Notes: generated by a model from the sequence alone, not told the origin. 64,000 nt of DNA from Shimia sp. CNT1-13L.2 (GCF_024331145.1 NZ_JANDJO010000001.1:434001-498000), one strand, 5' to 3'; positions 52,382 to 62,553 are shown, counted from the first letter of the stretch. A program made the numbers and translations.

Positions 52382-55087
52382 ATGGCTATTTCAGGTACAC
52401 CCACAGGTACTGGGAACGATCTCGTAACCGTCAGCCCGACCGGCTGGCACACAGTCGACGGCAAGGACGGGTCAGACACCTTACGGGTGCAATATGGCTC
52501 GCTCACAGGTGACGTTGACATGTATTACACCGGCTACGGCTGGTGGCGCGTGACCGATGAGTTCAGCTCGGCTGTCGATTTCATCAACTTCGAGGCGCTC
52601 GACGTCACATCCGGCAGCGGCGACGACTATATTCGCGGCTGGACCGGCAACGACACCCTCACGGCAGGGGCTGGCGATGACATTCTCGAAGCAGGTGGTG
52701 GCGTCGACGTTCTTCGCGGCGGCACAGGGATCGACCGTGCGATTCTCGATTTTCGGGGATCGGGCGTATCCCATTCCCTCACCCTCGATCCCACCGCGAC
52801 CGTCACTGTTGGCGGAAACGGCACCACGCTTGCCGGGATTGAAAACGTCCAGATCTGGACGGACATCGGCAACGACCTCATCGACAGCCGCCTCGGGCAA
52901 GGCAATGACATCCTTGAAACCGGTGACGGCAACGACACCTTCATGTCCCGCTCTGGCCATGACTCGTTCAACGCTGGCAACGGAACCGACCTTCTGGTCG
53001 TGGACTTCTCCGCTGCCACCACTGCGGTCAGCACGACCTATACCGGCTACGGCTGGAACCGCCTTGCCGACAAGGCCGGCGTCAACTCGGTCGACTATTA
53101 CGGCGTCGAGCGTTTTAACCTCACGGGCGGCACCCGCAACGACACGCTGCTTGGGGGCGAGTTGAACGACACCCTCGTTGGCCGCGGTGGCAACGACTGG
53201 CTGAATGGCGGTAAGGGCGGCGACAAGATCGAAGGCGGCGTCGGCATCGACACCTGGCAGGTAGACCTCAGCGACCGTACGGTGAAAACCAACGTCAACC
53301 TTCAGAACCAGTCCACCAATGTCGGCGCGACCCTGAAAGGTGTGGAAGCCTTGCACCTGACCGGCGGCGTTGCCGAAGACTACGCCAAGGCCAAGGCGGG
53401 CCGCTTCAACGATTGGTTCTCAACCGGCGAAGGCAACGACACGGTGGTCACCGGCCTTGGTGTCGACAGCGCCAACGGCGGCAACGGCGACAAGGACTTG
53501 CTGGTCATGAACTGGAGCGGCATCACCGATCCGGCCCATGACATCTTCCAAAGCTACGAAGGCTATGGCTGGAACCGCTTCAAGGCCGCCTCGGGCGACA
53601 TGCTCGACTACTACGGTTTCGAACGCTTTGACCTGACCGGCGGAGCAGGACATGACAACCTTATCGGGGGCGTGCTTGGCGACAAGCTGAAAGGCAATGG
53701 CGGCAACGACACCCTGAACGGAGGCACCGGCAACGACACCGTCAACGGTGGCGCGGGCGATGATCTCTGGATCGCTGACACAACCGCGAAATCGGCCAAC
53801 ATGTTCTTCTCGGCAGCGAAAAGCCAAACCACGGCCCAGCTTGCCAATCGCGGCATGAACGTCACCAAGATCGAAGCCGTGAACCTCAAGACAGGGGCCG
53901 GGGCGGACACCATCAACACCGCTGGTTTCTCCCTGTCCGACGTGATCGAATCCGGTGCAGGCCGCGACAAGATCAACTCCGGCCTCGGGTTTGACACGCT
54001 CAATGGACAGGATGGTGTCGACACGCTGATCCTGAACTACGACGGGCTGACGTCCGACATCTCGACCACCTACCTCGGGTACAACTGGAACCGATACGGA
54101 GATGCCGACGGCACAACGCACGCCGACTATATCAACTTCGAGCGTTTCAACATCACTGGCGGCAAGGGCAATGACGCACTTGTTGGTGGCGACGACATTG
54201 ACCGTCTGATCGGCAAGGGCGGCAACGACGTTCTGAACGGCGGGGCAGGTCAGGACTACATCAGCGGCGGCACCGGCAACGACACTTGGATCGCCAACTA
54301 TGGAACCGAGACAACAGGCATGGCCTTCACGCTCAGCACCCTGGGCAACGGCACCCTGACACATATCGGAACCAAGGTCTTCGGGGTCGAGAACGTCCAG
54401 ATCACCACCGGTCAGGCCAACGACAGCATCGACCTCTCGCGCATGTCGGGCAATGACATTGTCAACACCGGCGACGGAGACGATGTGGTCAACCTCGGGC
54501 GTGGCACCGACGACGAAGCCAATGGCGGCCTTGGCACCGACACGCTGATCGCCGACATGTCCGATGCCACCTCGGGCCTGCGCATGTCCTATGCTGGCTA
54601 TGGATGGGAAAAGGTCGAAGCCAGAAACGGCAGTTATGTCCTGGATTTCGTGAACTTCGAACACGTCAACCTGACTGGCGGCAACCGCAATGACCGGCTC
54701 TATGGTTTTGGCGACACCGACACGCTTGTTGGTGGCAATGGCCGCGACATCCTCGAAGGCAAGGGCGGCAACGACGTCCTGACCGGTGGAAACGGGGCCG
54801 ACATGTTCCTGTTCAAGACCCCCACCTCGGACGGCATCGACCGGATCACCGACGGGGCCGCGGGCGACATGCTCCGTATCGCGGGCAGCTCGCTGACAGG
54901 CGGGGTCACTGCGGGCAGCGGCGCCAACGTGGGACAGGGCGAAGTCCAGCTGGCAACGGCAGGCGGGCTAACCACCCTTTATGTCGGGCTGGACGCCACC
55001 GCAGGATACGATTTTGCCGTGCAACTCGACGGCACCTTCGCAACCTCCGACTTCTCGCTCGGCGGAACAGACATCCTGCTGATCTAA
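52382..55087 (+). CDS. RTX-type secreted protein with five repeats of a ~172-residue module
   Basis: 901 residues with many GGxGxDxUx calcium-binding nonapeptides (GSGDDYI, GGTGNDTVNGGAGDD, GGNGRDILEGKGGNDVL) and a C-terminal RTX-like end (AGYDFAVQLDGTFATSDFSLGGTDILLI), consistent with type I secretion. The YxGYxW motif recurs at Tyr49, 220, 392, 564 and 737, so the protein is built of about 172-residue modules, each a beta-rich block followed by RTX repeats. ATG at 52382 with GGGAGG. Surface adhesion is possible; no enzyme domain is seen. Confidence 0.88.
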   Translation: MAISGTPTGTGNDLVTVSPTGWHTVDGKDGSDTLRVQYGSLTGDVDMYYTGYGWWRVTDEFSSAVDFINFEALDVTSGSGDDYIRGWTGNDTLTAGAGDDILEAGGGVDVLRGGTGIDRAILDFRGSGVSHSLTLDPTATVTVGGNGTTLAGIENVQIWTDIGNDLIDSRLGQGNDILETGDGNDTFMSRSGHDSFNAGNGTDLLVVDFSAATTAVSTTYTGYGWNRLADKAGVNSVDYYGVERFNLTGGTRNDTLLGGELNDTLVGRGGNDWLNGGKGGDKIEGGVGIDTWQVDLSDRTVKTNVNLQNQSTNVGATLKGVEALHLTGGVAEDYAKAKAGRFNDWFSTGEGNDTVVTGLGVDSANGGNGDKDLLVMNWSGITDPAHDIFQSYEGYGWNRFKAASGDMLDYYGFERFDLTGGAGHDNLIGGVLGDKLKGNGGNDTLNGGTGNDTVNGGAGDDLWIADTTAKSANMFFSAAKSQTTAQLANRGMNVTKIEAVNLKTGAGADTINTAGFSLSDVIESGAGRDKINSGLGFDTLNGQDGVDTLILNYDGLTSDISTTYLGYNWNRYGDADGTTHADYINFERFNITGGKGNDALVGGDDIDRLIGKGGNDVLNGGAGQDYISGGTGNDTWIANYGTETTGMAFTLSTLGNGTLTHIGTKVFGVENVQITTGQANDSIDLSRMSGNDIVNTGDGDDVVNLGRGTDDEANGGLGTDTLIADMSDATSGLRMSYAGYGWEKVEARNGSYVLDFVNFEHVNLTGGNRNDRLYGFGDTDTLVGGNGRDILEGKGGNDVLTGGNGADMFLFKTPTSDGIDRITDGAAGDMLRIAGSSLTGGVTAGSGANVGQGEVQLATAGGLTTLYVGLDATAGYDFAVQLDGTFATSDFSLGGTDILLI

Positions 55088-55094
55088 GAAAACC

Positions 55095-55128
55095 AAAAGG
55101 CCCGCCCTCTCGTGGGGCGGGCCTTTTT
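55095..55128. terminator. Strong intrinsic terminator, bidirectional
   Basis: AAAAGGCCCGCCC / GGGCGGGCC(TTTTT) stem of about 9 GC pairs with a short loop. It ends the RTX gene and lies just past the agmatinase gene stop. Confidence 0.85.
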
Positions 55129-55131
55129 CTG

Positions 55132-56094
55132 TCAGCCAGCGATCCGCTTTGCCATCACGCAAAGCAGTTCGAACATGATCGACACACCAAGGAACGCGGT
55201 CCCGGCACTTTGGTCAAAGGGCGGCGACACCTCGACAAGGTCGGCACCGACAATGTTCACCCCATCCAGTTCGCGCACCACCTGAAGGGCCTCGAACGAA
55301 TTCGGCCCGCCCACTTCCGGCGTTCCGGTGCCCGGCGCAAAGGCAGGGTCCACAAAGTCGATGTCATAGGAAACATAGGTCTCCTGATCGCCCACGATCT
55401 CACGCGCCTCGGCCATCACATCGGCAAGGCCACGCGCAAAATACTCTTCGATCGGAATGATCCGCACCCCGACCTCGGCCGCGAACTCCCGGTCTTCCAT
55501 GTCATAGGCCGTGCCACGAATACCGATCTGCACAACCCGCTTGGGATCAAGCAGACCCTCTTCAATCGCCCTCCGGAACGGCGTGCCGTGGGTATACATC
55601 GTGCCGCCGAAATAGCTGTGGAACAGGTCGGTGTGGCTGTCGAAGTGGATCATCCCCACCGGCCCCTTCTTGGCAACGGCCCGCAGGATCGGCAGCGAAC
55701 ACAGGTGGTCACCACCCCCGGTCAGCGGCATGATCCCCGCCTCGATCACCTTGTCATAAAAGGCCGTGATCCGCTCCATGCTGTCGATCACATCCGCCGG
55801 ATTGGGCGAGACATCCCCCAAATCGGCGCAGTTCACCAATTCAAATGGCCGCACGTTGGTGGCCCCGTTCTGCGCGCGGATCATCGTCGACATGTCCCGC
55901 AACTGGCGCGGACCATGGCGCGGTCCGGGGCGGTTGGTGGTGCCACTGTCCCAGGGTGTCCCGATCAGCCCAACCTGCACGTCGCCAAGCCGTGCATCCT
56001 CCAGCCCGACATGCGGCAGGCGCATGAAGGTTGGCACACCGGCAAACCGCGGCAAGTCAAAGCCGGAGACCGGCTGAAAGAAGGGATCGCTCAT
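55132..56094 (-). CDS. speB: Agmatinase/ureohydrolase family protein
   Basis: 320 residues of the arginase fold. Metal motifs: GGGDHLCSLP, HFDSHTDLFHSYFGGTMYTHGTPFRRA, SYDIDFVDPAFAPGTGTPEVGG. The substrate could be agmatine, guanidinobutyrate or a similar guanidino compound. I took ATG at 56094 over 56097 on ribosome-site spacing (AGGAG). The symbol is by family, not shown for this copy. Confidence 0.8.
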   Translation of the reverse strand: MSDPFFQPVSGFDLPRFAGVPTFMRLPHVGLEDARLGDVQVGLIGTPWDSGTTNRPGPRHGPRQLRDMSTMIRAQNGATNVRPFELVNCADLGDVSPNPADVIDSMERITAFYDKVIEAGIMPLTGGGDHLCSLPILRAVAKKGPVGMIHFDSHTDLFHSYFGGTMYTHGTPFRRAIEEGLLDPKRVVQIGIRGTAYDMEDREFAAEVGVRIIPIEEYFARGLADVMAEAREIVGDQETYVSYDIDFVDPAFAPGTGTPEVGGPNSFEALQVVRELDGVNIVGADLVEVSPPFDQSAGTAFLGVSIMFELLCVMAKRIAG

Positions 56095-56187
56095 CATTCT
56101 CTCCTGAACCAAGGGACGATTGTGCCACCTTAGACACGGGAAAGGTTCTGGCAAGCACCAGAATCGCGCTGGTCGTGGTCCAGAGAT

Positions 56188-56883
56188 CTAGTCGCGATAA
56201 GGGGGGCGTCGCATCGGCGCCATCGCATCAACGATGTCCAGCAGGCCATAGATGATCAGCGCCACGATGACATGCCCCATCCAAGGCCCCGCCAGCGCAC
56301 CAAAGGGGATCAGGCCCGAAAGTCCGGCCACAAAGGCCACCGGCAGTTCCTTCCACGACCAGGGGCTTGGTTCGCCCGCTTCCTGCCGACTGCTGACCTG
56401 TTCACGCACCAGCCGCGCAAGCAGACGCGCCACCACCGCCACCAACCCCAACGTCGTCCAGAAAAACCCCGTCCCGAAAAGCCGATCCGCCAACAGCCCG
56501 AGCGCGCCATAGAACATCGCGTGCTGGTGCATGTCCGACAGGTAATCCAGATCGGCCCCGATCAACGAGGTCCGCCCCGTCAGCCGCGCCAGCGTCCCGT
56601 CCACACAATCCAGGATCTGGAACAGGGCGCCACTGATGAACAGCGCCCAAACCGCCACGGGCACAGGCAGGAACATCGCCTGTAACGGCATCGACAGCGC
56701 CAGCAGGAACCCCAGCGCCGTCACCGCCATCGGCGTCATGCCAAGCCGCGCACAGATCCAGACAAACGGCGGGCTTGTCATCCGGTACAAAAGCGCAATC
56801 GCCCAGGAGGTCCGGAATTCGTTGATCACATGTGGCCCGCGCAGATCGCGCAGAATGTCTTTGAAGCTCAGCCCGTCTTGCAT
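56188..56883 (-). CDS. CDP-alcohol phosphatidyltransferase family protein
   Basis: 231 residues. Signature DCVDGTLAR with the following G and DxxxD (DLDYLSD) matches D(x2)DG(x2)AR(x8)G(x3)D(x3)D, the metal/CDP-alcohol site, and five to six hydrophobic segments surround it. Phospholipid head-group transfer is the family role; the alcohol is unknown. ATG at 56883. Confidence 0.87.
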   Translation of the reverse strand: MQDGLSFKDILRDLRGPHVINEFRTSWAIALLYRMTSPPFVWICARLGMTPMAVTALGFLLALSMPLQAMFLPVPVAVWALFISGALFQILDCVDGTLARLTGRTSLIGADLDYLSDMHQHAMFYGALGLLADRLFGTGFFWTTLGLVAVVARLLARLVREQVSSRQEAGEPSPWSWKELPVAFVAGLSGLIPFGALAGPWMGHVIVALIIYGLLDIVDAMAPMRRPPYRD

Positions 56884-57035
56884 CTTCTTCGCCCTGTTAG
56901 ACCCCTTACCCACCTCATAACACAGCCAGACCAAAGGTCACGACGACAGCTCGGCGCAGGATCAAAACCTGCTTGCCGCCCCTGCCCGCGCACGCGATGT
57001 TAGGCAAACCTTCAAACGCCGGAGCACGCCTGCAC

Positions 57036-57929
57036 ATGCAACCCTCGTTGTTCGCCGATCTTCAGGACCTGCGTGACACGGCAGATGACGTGCCCCCGTT
57101 CCGCACCCAGCTGATCAAATGGATTGGCAACAAACAGCGCTACGCGGAACAGATCATCGCGCATTTCCCCAAGACCTACGGCACCTATTTCGAACCCTTC
57201 ATCGGTTCGGGCGGGGTCATGGCCAATCTTGTGCCCGACCGTGCCCTTGGCTCGGATATCTTCGGCCCGCTGATCGAAATCTGGCAATGCCTGTCAGACG
57301 ATCCGGACCGCCTCAAGCACTGGTACGCCGAACGCTATCACGAGTTTCACGCGGGCGACCCCAAGGATCGCTATGACATGATCCGCGCCCGCTATAACGC
57401 CGCGCCTAACGGCCCCGATCTCCTTTTCCTCTGTCGTGCCTGCTATGGCGGCGTTGTGCGATTCCGCAAGAAAGACGGCCTGATGTCCACCCCGCTGGGT
57501 GCGCATCCGGTGATCAAACCCGAGAAATTCAACAAGCGCGTCGACATGTGGGTGCCCCGAACCGCCGGGGCCCGTTTCGAACGGCTGGACTATCTCGAGG
57601 CGATGGCCCGCGCCGCCCCCGGTGATCTGGTTTACTGCGATCCTCCCTATGCGCATTCGCAAAGCATCCTCTACGGCGCACAGGCTTTTCGGCTGGAAGA
57701 ATTGATGGAAGCCATAGCCGATGCGAAGGGGCGCGGTGTCCATGTGGCGCTGTCGATAGACGGAACGAAGAAGTCGGGGAATACCTATTGTGACATCGCC
57801 TATCCCGATGATCTGTTTGAGAACGAGCATTTTGTGAATATTGGTAGAAGCATGCTCCGGCGTTTTCAGATGGACGGTCAGACGATGGAAAAGGAGATCG
57901 TGAGAGACCGTCTTCTGCTCACGTACTAA
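57036..57929 (+). CDS. D12-class DNA adenine N6-methyltransferase (Dam-like)
   Basis: 297 residues. Motifs in order: KWIGNKQRYAEQIIAHFP, FEPFIGSGGVMANL (SAM-binding) and YCDPPYAHSQ (DPPY catalytic). Not CcrM-like in layout. No restriction endonuclease partner is beside it, so it is an orphan methyltransferase or a Dam analogue. ATG at 57036 has GGAG 11 bp upstream; ATG at 56997 is an alternative. Recognition site unknown. Confidence 0.9.
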   Translation: MQPSLFADLQDLRDTADDVPPFRTQLIKWIGNKQRYAEQIIAHFPKTYGTYFEPFIGSGGVMANLVPDRALGSDIFGPLIEIWQCLSDDPDRLKHWYAERYHEFHAGDPKDRYDMIRARYNAAPNGPDLLFLCRACYGGVVRFRKKDGLMSTPLGAHPVIKPEKFNKRVDMWVPRTAGARFERLDYLEAMARAAPGDLVYCDPPYAHSQSILYGAQAFRLEELMEAIADAKGRGVHVALSIDGTKKSGNTYCDIAYPDDLFENEHFVNIGRSMLRRFQMDGQTMEKEIVRDRLLLTY

Positions 57930-58634
57930 AGCAGTCAAATCCCCCTGATTCGGCACAGACTTGCCATCTTTGTCGAATCATTTCGGCGGAAACTGTGGAC
58001 AATAGTCCGGTTTCCGCCCCTTTTCTCAGGCAACGGAAACGATCAACTGTTGTCACGGCGACACGCCTTCCCTTGGGGAAGCACACCCCGATTGGTTCCC
58101 AACTGGAAACACTCAGCCACAATACCGTTTCCGAATTCTCGCCATTGACGAATCCCGGGCCCTATTGATCCCGCATTCTTAGAATTTGATCGGAATTTTC
58201 GGCGAATCTCACCCCAAATCCCGGAAACAATGTGCGCCGCAAGTCCCGCTCGCGGCACAATTGAATCTGGGCATTTTTAGGGCGAACCACCCGGAAATCT
58301 TCGTTTTCCAAGGATTTTTGTTTCTTCACCCGCCCGATTGCAGCATAAATAAGGCACGTCCGACTGGGGGACGTAATGTGGCTTGGGGCGGCCGCTAACT
58401 GCTGGTGTCCGTTTTGGGATGCGAGGGAATGTCTGCGTAATCTACGTGAAAACGTAGAGCTGCCGTTTACGAGCGAAACCCGTGCAACTGCTGCGCGGAG
58501 GGCGCTCTGTCCTCAACTTTCAATTCCCGTACGCTGGTACAATGGTGAGGCTTTTGGCGTGAATACCCACGTCGAGCGAGATTTTTGTGACGGGAAGGTA
58601 GCGTGCCCCGTTTGCTGCTGAGGAGTGCTGATAG
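57930..58634. other. Non-coding stretch with hairpins before the RTX/Hint gene
   Basis: About 700 bp with no supported gene. It includes a terminator at 57985-58018, a hairpin ACGTCC/GGACGT at 58356-58374 and a GAAA-tetraloop hairpin TCTACGT/ACGTAGA at 58441-58458, in the leader of the RTX/Hint gene. Confidence 0.45.
57985..58018 (+). terminator. Terminator-like inverted repeat after the methyltransferase
   Basis: GGCGGAAAC pairs with GTTTCCGCC across a 16-base loop, followed by CCTTTTCTC. The stop is 56 bp upstream. Confidence 0.5.
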
Positions 58635-61600
58635 ATGACTGCCTATTCGACTTCGAATCTGATCTATCTGGGCAATTTTGCCACGACCGATTCTTATGAA
58701 GGTGACTACAAGTCCGAGTATGCCAACAACTTGGTTGGAGTTTCTCGTGATCATACGGAAATGCAAATCGTGACTGTTGGGATCTACGACAAGGATCACG
58801 ACGGCGTCATGGAAGATGACGAATGCAATCCGTACCACGATTATATCACTTACGACACCGGCTCCGGCTCGACCAACCAGCAGACCGATAGTTCGATGGA
58901 ACTTCAGGTCACGCTGACGCTGGCCGATGGCAGCACCACGTCCGTCAAAGTCGTTGCCATGCAAATGCAGAACGGCGACCTCTTCATTTCCGATCTCTAT
59001 AATAATGGCACGCTGGACAACCTTGAGATCACCAATGTCGAGATCACCCAGGTAACCGGCAACAACTTCAGCGGCTGGTACACCAACCAAAGCGTCGACA
59101 ACACGTCTATCGTGTCGCCTGTCACGCCCGATGGCATCGTCGAGGGCACAGCAAGCAATGACCTGATCGACGTGGCCTATACCGGAGACCCCGAAGGCGA
59201 CATGGTCGATAACAACGACGCCATCTTGCCCGGCGCAGCACCCAATGACGACTTTATTCAGGGTTTTGCGGGCGACGACACCATCAAAGCCGGTGAAGGC
59301 GATGACAGCGTCGAAGGTGGCGCGGACAACGACCTGATCTTCGGTGAAGCCGGCAGCGATACGCTGAAAGGCGACGGCGGTCACGACACGATTTATGGCG
59401 GCAACGGTCCGGATGGCGGCAGTGGTGGCGTTTCAGAAAGTGACATCGACCCGGTAAGCCTCAACTTCACCGATGTTCGCAGCGGTTCGGAAACCAACTC
59501 CAGCAACAACGCATCGGCTGGTGATAGTGTTATCTATGATAACGTCGCGACTCTTCCGGACGGCACCGAAGTATCCGCACGGCTTGTTCTTGTAAGCACC
59601 TCGAACAACAGCCTGCAAATCGACATGGCGAACAATTCGGATTACGAAATCCTGCTGAACGCCAACAACGACAGCGGAATGCAGGGCGAGACCGCGACCT
59701 TTCGTATGGAGTTCTTCGATACCGCGACAGGTGATCCCGTTGAGCTCGAACCGGGCATCGTGTTTGCCGATCTCGACCAGAATGTAGGCCAGGAAGTTCT
59801 GACAATCACCGACGACAACTTGGTGAATGTCGGCACGCCTACAGTCAGCTCGCTTGACGTCACCTATGACGGTGATGACCTGAGCGTCGCTGGTACAGAG
59901 GACAACATCGATCCGAACGAAGGCGACTCGCAAATCGCCACTGTCTTCAGCACCACCAGTTCGATCGAGTTCACCCTGACCTCGCGTGGCGTAAACTCCG
60001 GCACCAACTTCGGAACTGTAGACGGCCAGGACTTTAACTACGTGAACCCGTTTGCTTCCGGCGACGACGAAGGTGACTCGATCCTTGGTGGCGAAGGCAA
60101 CGACCTGATCTACGGTCAGGGCGGCAGCGACACCATCGACGGTGAAGCCGGCGACGACACTATTTATGGCGGTGGCCCGGAAACCACCTCGACCCACGAG
60201 ATTTTCAAGTGGTCCGAAGGTCCGGGTTTTGCCAACAACGCGAACACCCCGAACTTCACCCAGGATACGGGCAACGCCAACATCACCTTCACCACCGTTT
60301 CGCAAAGCAGCGGTGTGGAAACCGAGTATGAAACCTCGACCCAGGATGTCAGTGAGCTCGATGCCGAAGTGGGCTCGAACTCTTCGCTGTCCTCGATCCT
60401 GAACGGCGATCCGAACTCGGCCAAGTACCAGTGGGAATCGGACACGCCGCTTGAAAACGTCGAGTTCCGCGTGAACGACATCGACGGGGACGGCCGCATT
60501 GTGGTCCGCGCCTGGGACGAAAACGGCGATCCGATCGAAGTCACCCTGTCCGACGCAGGTTCGGGCCTTGCCCTGTCAAACAGCGACAGCGTGCCGGGCA
60601 ATGACACCGCAACCAGCATCGACAACAACTACACGTCGGACAGCAACCCCGAGCACTCGGTTCTGGTCAATATCGAAGGCCCGGTCAGCCGCTGGGAAAT
60701 CCTTCACGAACAGGATGGCTCGTACAACTCGGGTATCAATGTCACCGACATTACCTTCGACGTTCCCTCGACCATCGTCGACGACGATAACGCGGGCGAC
60801 TCGCTGATCGGCGGCGACGGGGATGACCACATCTTCGGTCAGGGCGGCGACGACACCATCACCGGTGGCGACGGTCAGGACAACATCGACGGCGGCACCG
60901 GCAACGACAGCATCGACGCGTCTTCTGACGACGCGGTTGATCTGCCTGACCTCGGCTTCCCGGCCTACGGTCCGTTCCCCGCAGTCCCGGCCGACCCGGA
61001 TCCGGAAAACGACCGCGACTTCGTTGACGCTGGCTCGGGCAACGACACCGTTGTCACCGGCGACGATGCCGACACTATTCTCGGCGGTTCGGGCGATGAC
61101 TCGATCGACGCGGGTGTCGACACCGACTCCATCGAAGGCGGCAGCGGCGAAGACACCATCATCGGTGGCGAAGGCAACGACACCATCGACGGCGGCGACG
61201 ATGACGACGTCATCTATGGCGGCCTTGACCCGTCCTTCCCGGATTATCTCAACATCCCGGATGACGGACATGGCGGTGTCATTCCCGATCCCGAAACCGA
61301 CAACGGCCGCGACCTGATCGACGGCGGTGCCGGCAACGACACCATCTTCGGCCAGGACGACGACGACACCATCTCGGGTGGCACCGGTAACGACGTGATC
61401 GACGGCGGTGTGGACGAAGACTCCATCACCGGCGGCGAAGGCAACGACGCTCTGACTGGTGGCCACGGTGACGACACCATCCACGGCAACGAAGGCGACG
61501 ATACCATCCACGGTGGCATTGGCGCGGACTCGCTGACTGGTGGCGAAGGCGACGACAGCTTCACCCTCGGTGGCGGCGACGGCGCTGGCGACTATGCCGC

Positions 61601-62420
61601 TGGTGGCGACGATCAGGACACCTTCACCAACATCGGCGCTGGCGACACCATCGACGGTAACGAAGGCGGCGTTGACTACGATACGCTCGATCTGACCGGT
61701 GCAGGCGAAGCCAACAACCCGGGAGGCTCCTACTCGGTTGAATACAGCGCGCTGAACCCCGAAGACGGTATCGTCAAGTTCTTCGACGCAGGCGGCACCC
61801 TGACCGGCACAGCAGAGTTCTACAACATCGAGAACGTGATCTGCTTTACCCCTGGCACCGCTATCCTCACCCCCTCGGGCGAGATTGCCGTAGAAGAGCT
61901 GAAGGTCGGCGACCGCGTGGTGACCCGCGACAACGGTCTGCAAACCATCCGCTGGATTGGCCGCAAGCCGCTTACCGGCCGTGATCTGCTGTCGCGTCCG
62001 AAGCTGCGCCCGATCATGATCCGCAAGGGCTCGCTCGGTCCGAACCTGCCCGACCGCGATATGATGGTCTCGCCGAACCACCGTATGCTGCTCGTCAGCC
62101 AGCAGGCACAACTGCTCTTTGAAGAGAGCGAAGTGCTCGTGGCTGCCAAGCACCTGGTCCACATGGACGGGGTTCACCAGGTCGACACCACCGGCGTGGA
62201 GTACATCCACTTCCTGTGTGACCACCACGAGGTTGTTCTTGCCAACGGCGCATGGAGCGAAAGCTTCCAACCCGGCGAGTTCTCGATGGGTGGCATCGGC
62301 CAGGAACAGCGCGCGGAAATCTACGAACTGTTCCCGGAACTGCAAGATCGCGAGACGCTCGAGAACTTCTCCGCGGCTCGCCTGACCCTGAAGCGGCACG
62401 AAGCCAAACTTCTGGGCTAG
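58635..62420 (+). CDS. Large RTX-type protein with C-terminal Hint domain
   Basis: 1261 residues. The N-terminal domain about 1-150 is unrecognised. Then RTX repeats (GGDGDDHIFGQGGDDTITGG, and similar) alternate with beta-rich blocks, two of them related (SETNSSNNASAGDSVIYDN, STHEIFKWSEGPGFANN). Residues 1070-1261 form a Hint_2-like domain beginning CFTPGTAILTPSGEIAVEELKVGDRVVT and continuing SPNHRMLL, VDTTGVEYIHFLCDHHEVVLANGAWSESF. The first Cys is present, as needed for autoprocessing. Secretion by a type I system is likely; the domain layout is common in Rhodobacteraceae. ATG at 58635 with GAGGAG. Confidence 0.92.
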   Translation: MTAYSTSNLIYLGNFATTDSYEGDYKSEYANNLVGVSRDHTEMQIVTVGIYDKDHDGVMEDDECNPYHDYITYDTGSGSTNQQTDSSMELQVTLTLADGSTTSVKVVAMQMQNGDLFISDLYNNGTLDNLEITNVEITQVTGNNFSGWYTNQSVDNTSIVSPVTPDGIVEGTASNDLIDVAYTGDPEGDMVDNNDAILPGAAPNDDFIQGFAGDDTIKAGEGDDSVEGGADNDLIFGEAGSDTLKGDGGHDTIYGGNGPDGGSGGVSESDIDPVSLNFTDVRSGSETNSSNNASAGDSVIYDNVATLPDGTEVSARLVLVSTSNNSLQIDMANNSDYEILLNANNDSGMQGETATFRMEFFDTATGDPVELEPGIVFADLDQNVGQEVLTITDDNLVNVGTPTVSSLDVTYDGDDLSVAGTEDNIDPNEGDSQIATVFSTTSSIEFTLTSRGVNSGTNFGTVDGQDFNYVNPFASGDDEGDSILGGEGNDLIYGQGGSDTIDGEAGDDTIYGGGPETTSTHEIFKWSEGPGFANNANTPNFTQDTGNANITFTTVSQSSGVETEYETSTQDVSELDAEVGSNSSLSSILNGDPNSAKYQWESDTPLENVEFRVNDIDGDGRIVVRAWDENGDPIEVTLSDAGSGLALSNSDSVPGNDTATSIDNNYTSDSNPEHSVLVNIEGPVSRWEILHEQDGSYNSGINVTDITFDVPSTIVDDDNAGDSLIGGDGDDHIFGQGGDDTITGGDGQDNIDGGTGNDSIDASSDDAVDLPDLGFPAYGPFPAVPADPDPENDRDFVDAGSGNDTVVTGDDADTILGGSGDDSIDAGVDTDSIEGGSGEDTIIGGEGNDTIDGGDDDDVIYGGLDPSFPDYLNIPDDGHGGVIPDPETDNGRDLIDGGAGNDTIFGQDDDDTISGGTGNDVIDGGVDEDSITGGEGNDALTGGHGDDTIHGNEGDDTIHGGIGADSLTGGEGDDSFTLGGGDGAGDYAAGGDDQDTFTNIGAGDTIDGNEGGVDYDTLDLTGAGEANNPGGSYSVEYSALNPEDGIVKFFDAGGTLTGTAEFYNIENVICFTPGTAILTPSGEIAVEELKVGDRVVTRDNGLQTIRWIGRKPLTGRDLLSRPKLRPIMIRKGSLGPNLPDRDMMVSPNHRMLLVSQQAQLLFEESEVLVAAKHLVHMDGVHQVDTTGVEYIHFLCDHHEVVLANGAWSESFQPGEFSMGGIGQEQRAEIYELFPELQDRETLENFSAARLTLKRHEAKLLG

Positions 62421-62455
62421 GGGCCTCCACTGGGGCAAATGTTTCGCTAGCGGAA

Positions 62456-62479
62456 GGCGGTCCTTAGGGGCCGCCTTTT
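62456..62479 (+). terminator. Intrinsic terminator after the RTX/Hint gene
   Basis: GGCGG/CCGCC stem extended by CC/GG, followed by TTTTG. Confidence 0.65.
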
Positions 62480-62553
62480 GCGTATGGGGCGGGTTGACAG
62501 CCGCCAGTCAATTTACTTAACATGTGAATTGTTATTCAGGAGGAGAGTGACCG

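Noticed and set aside
52382-62420. RTX DNA repeats read as a CRISPR-like array
   Set aside because: Repeats encode glycine/aspartate nonapeptides in frame, with no constant-length spacers.
60576-62438. A 620-codon minus-strand frame
   Set aside because: Antisense to the RTX/Hint gene; the repeats make both strands open.
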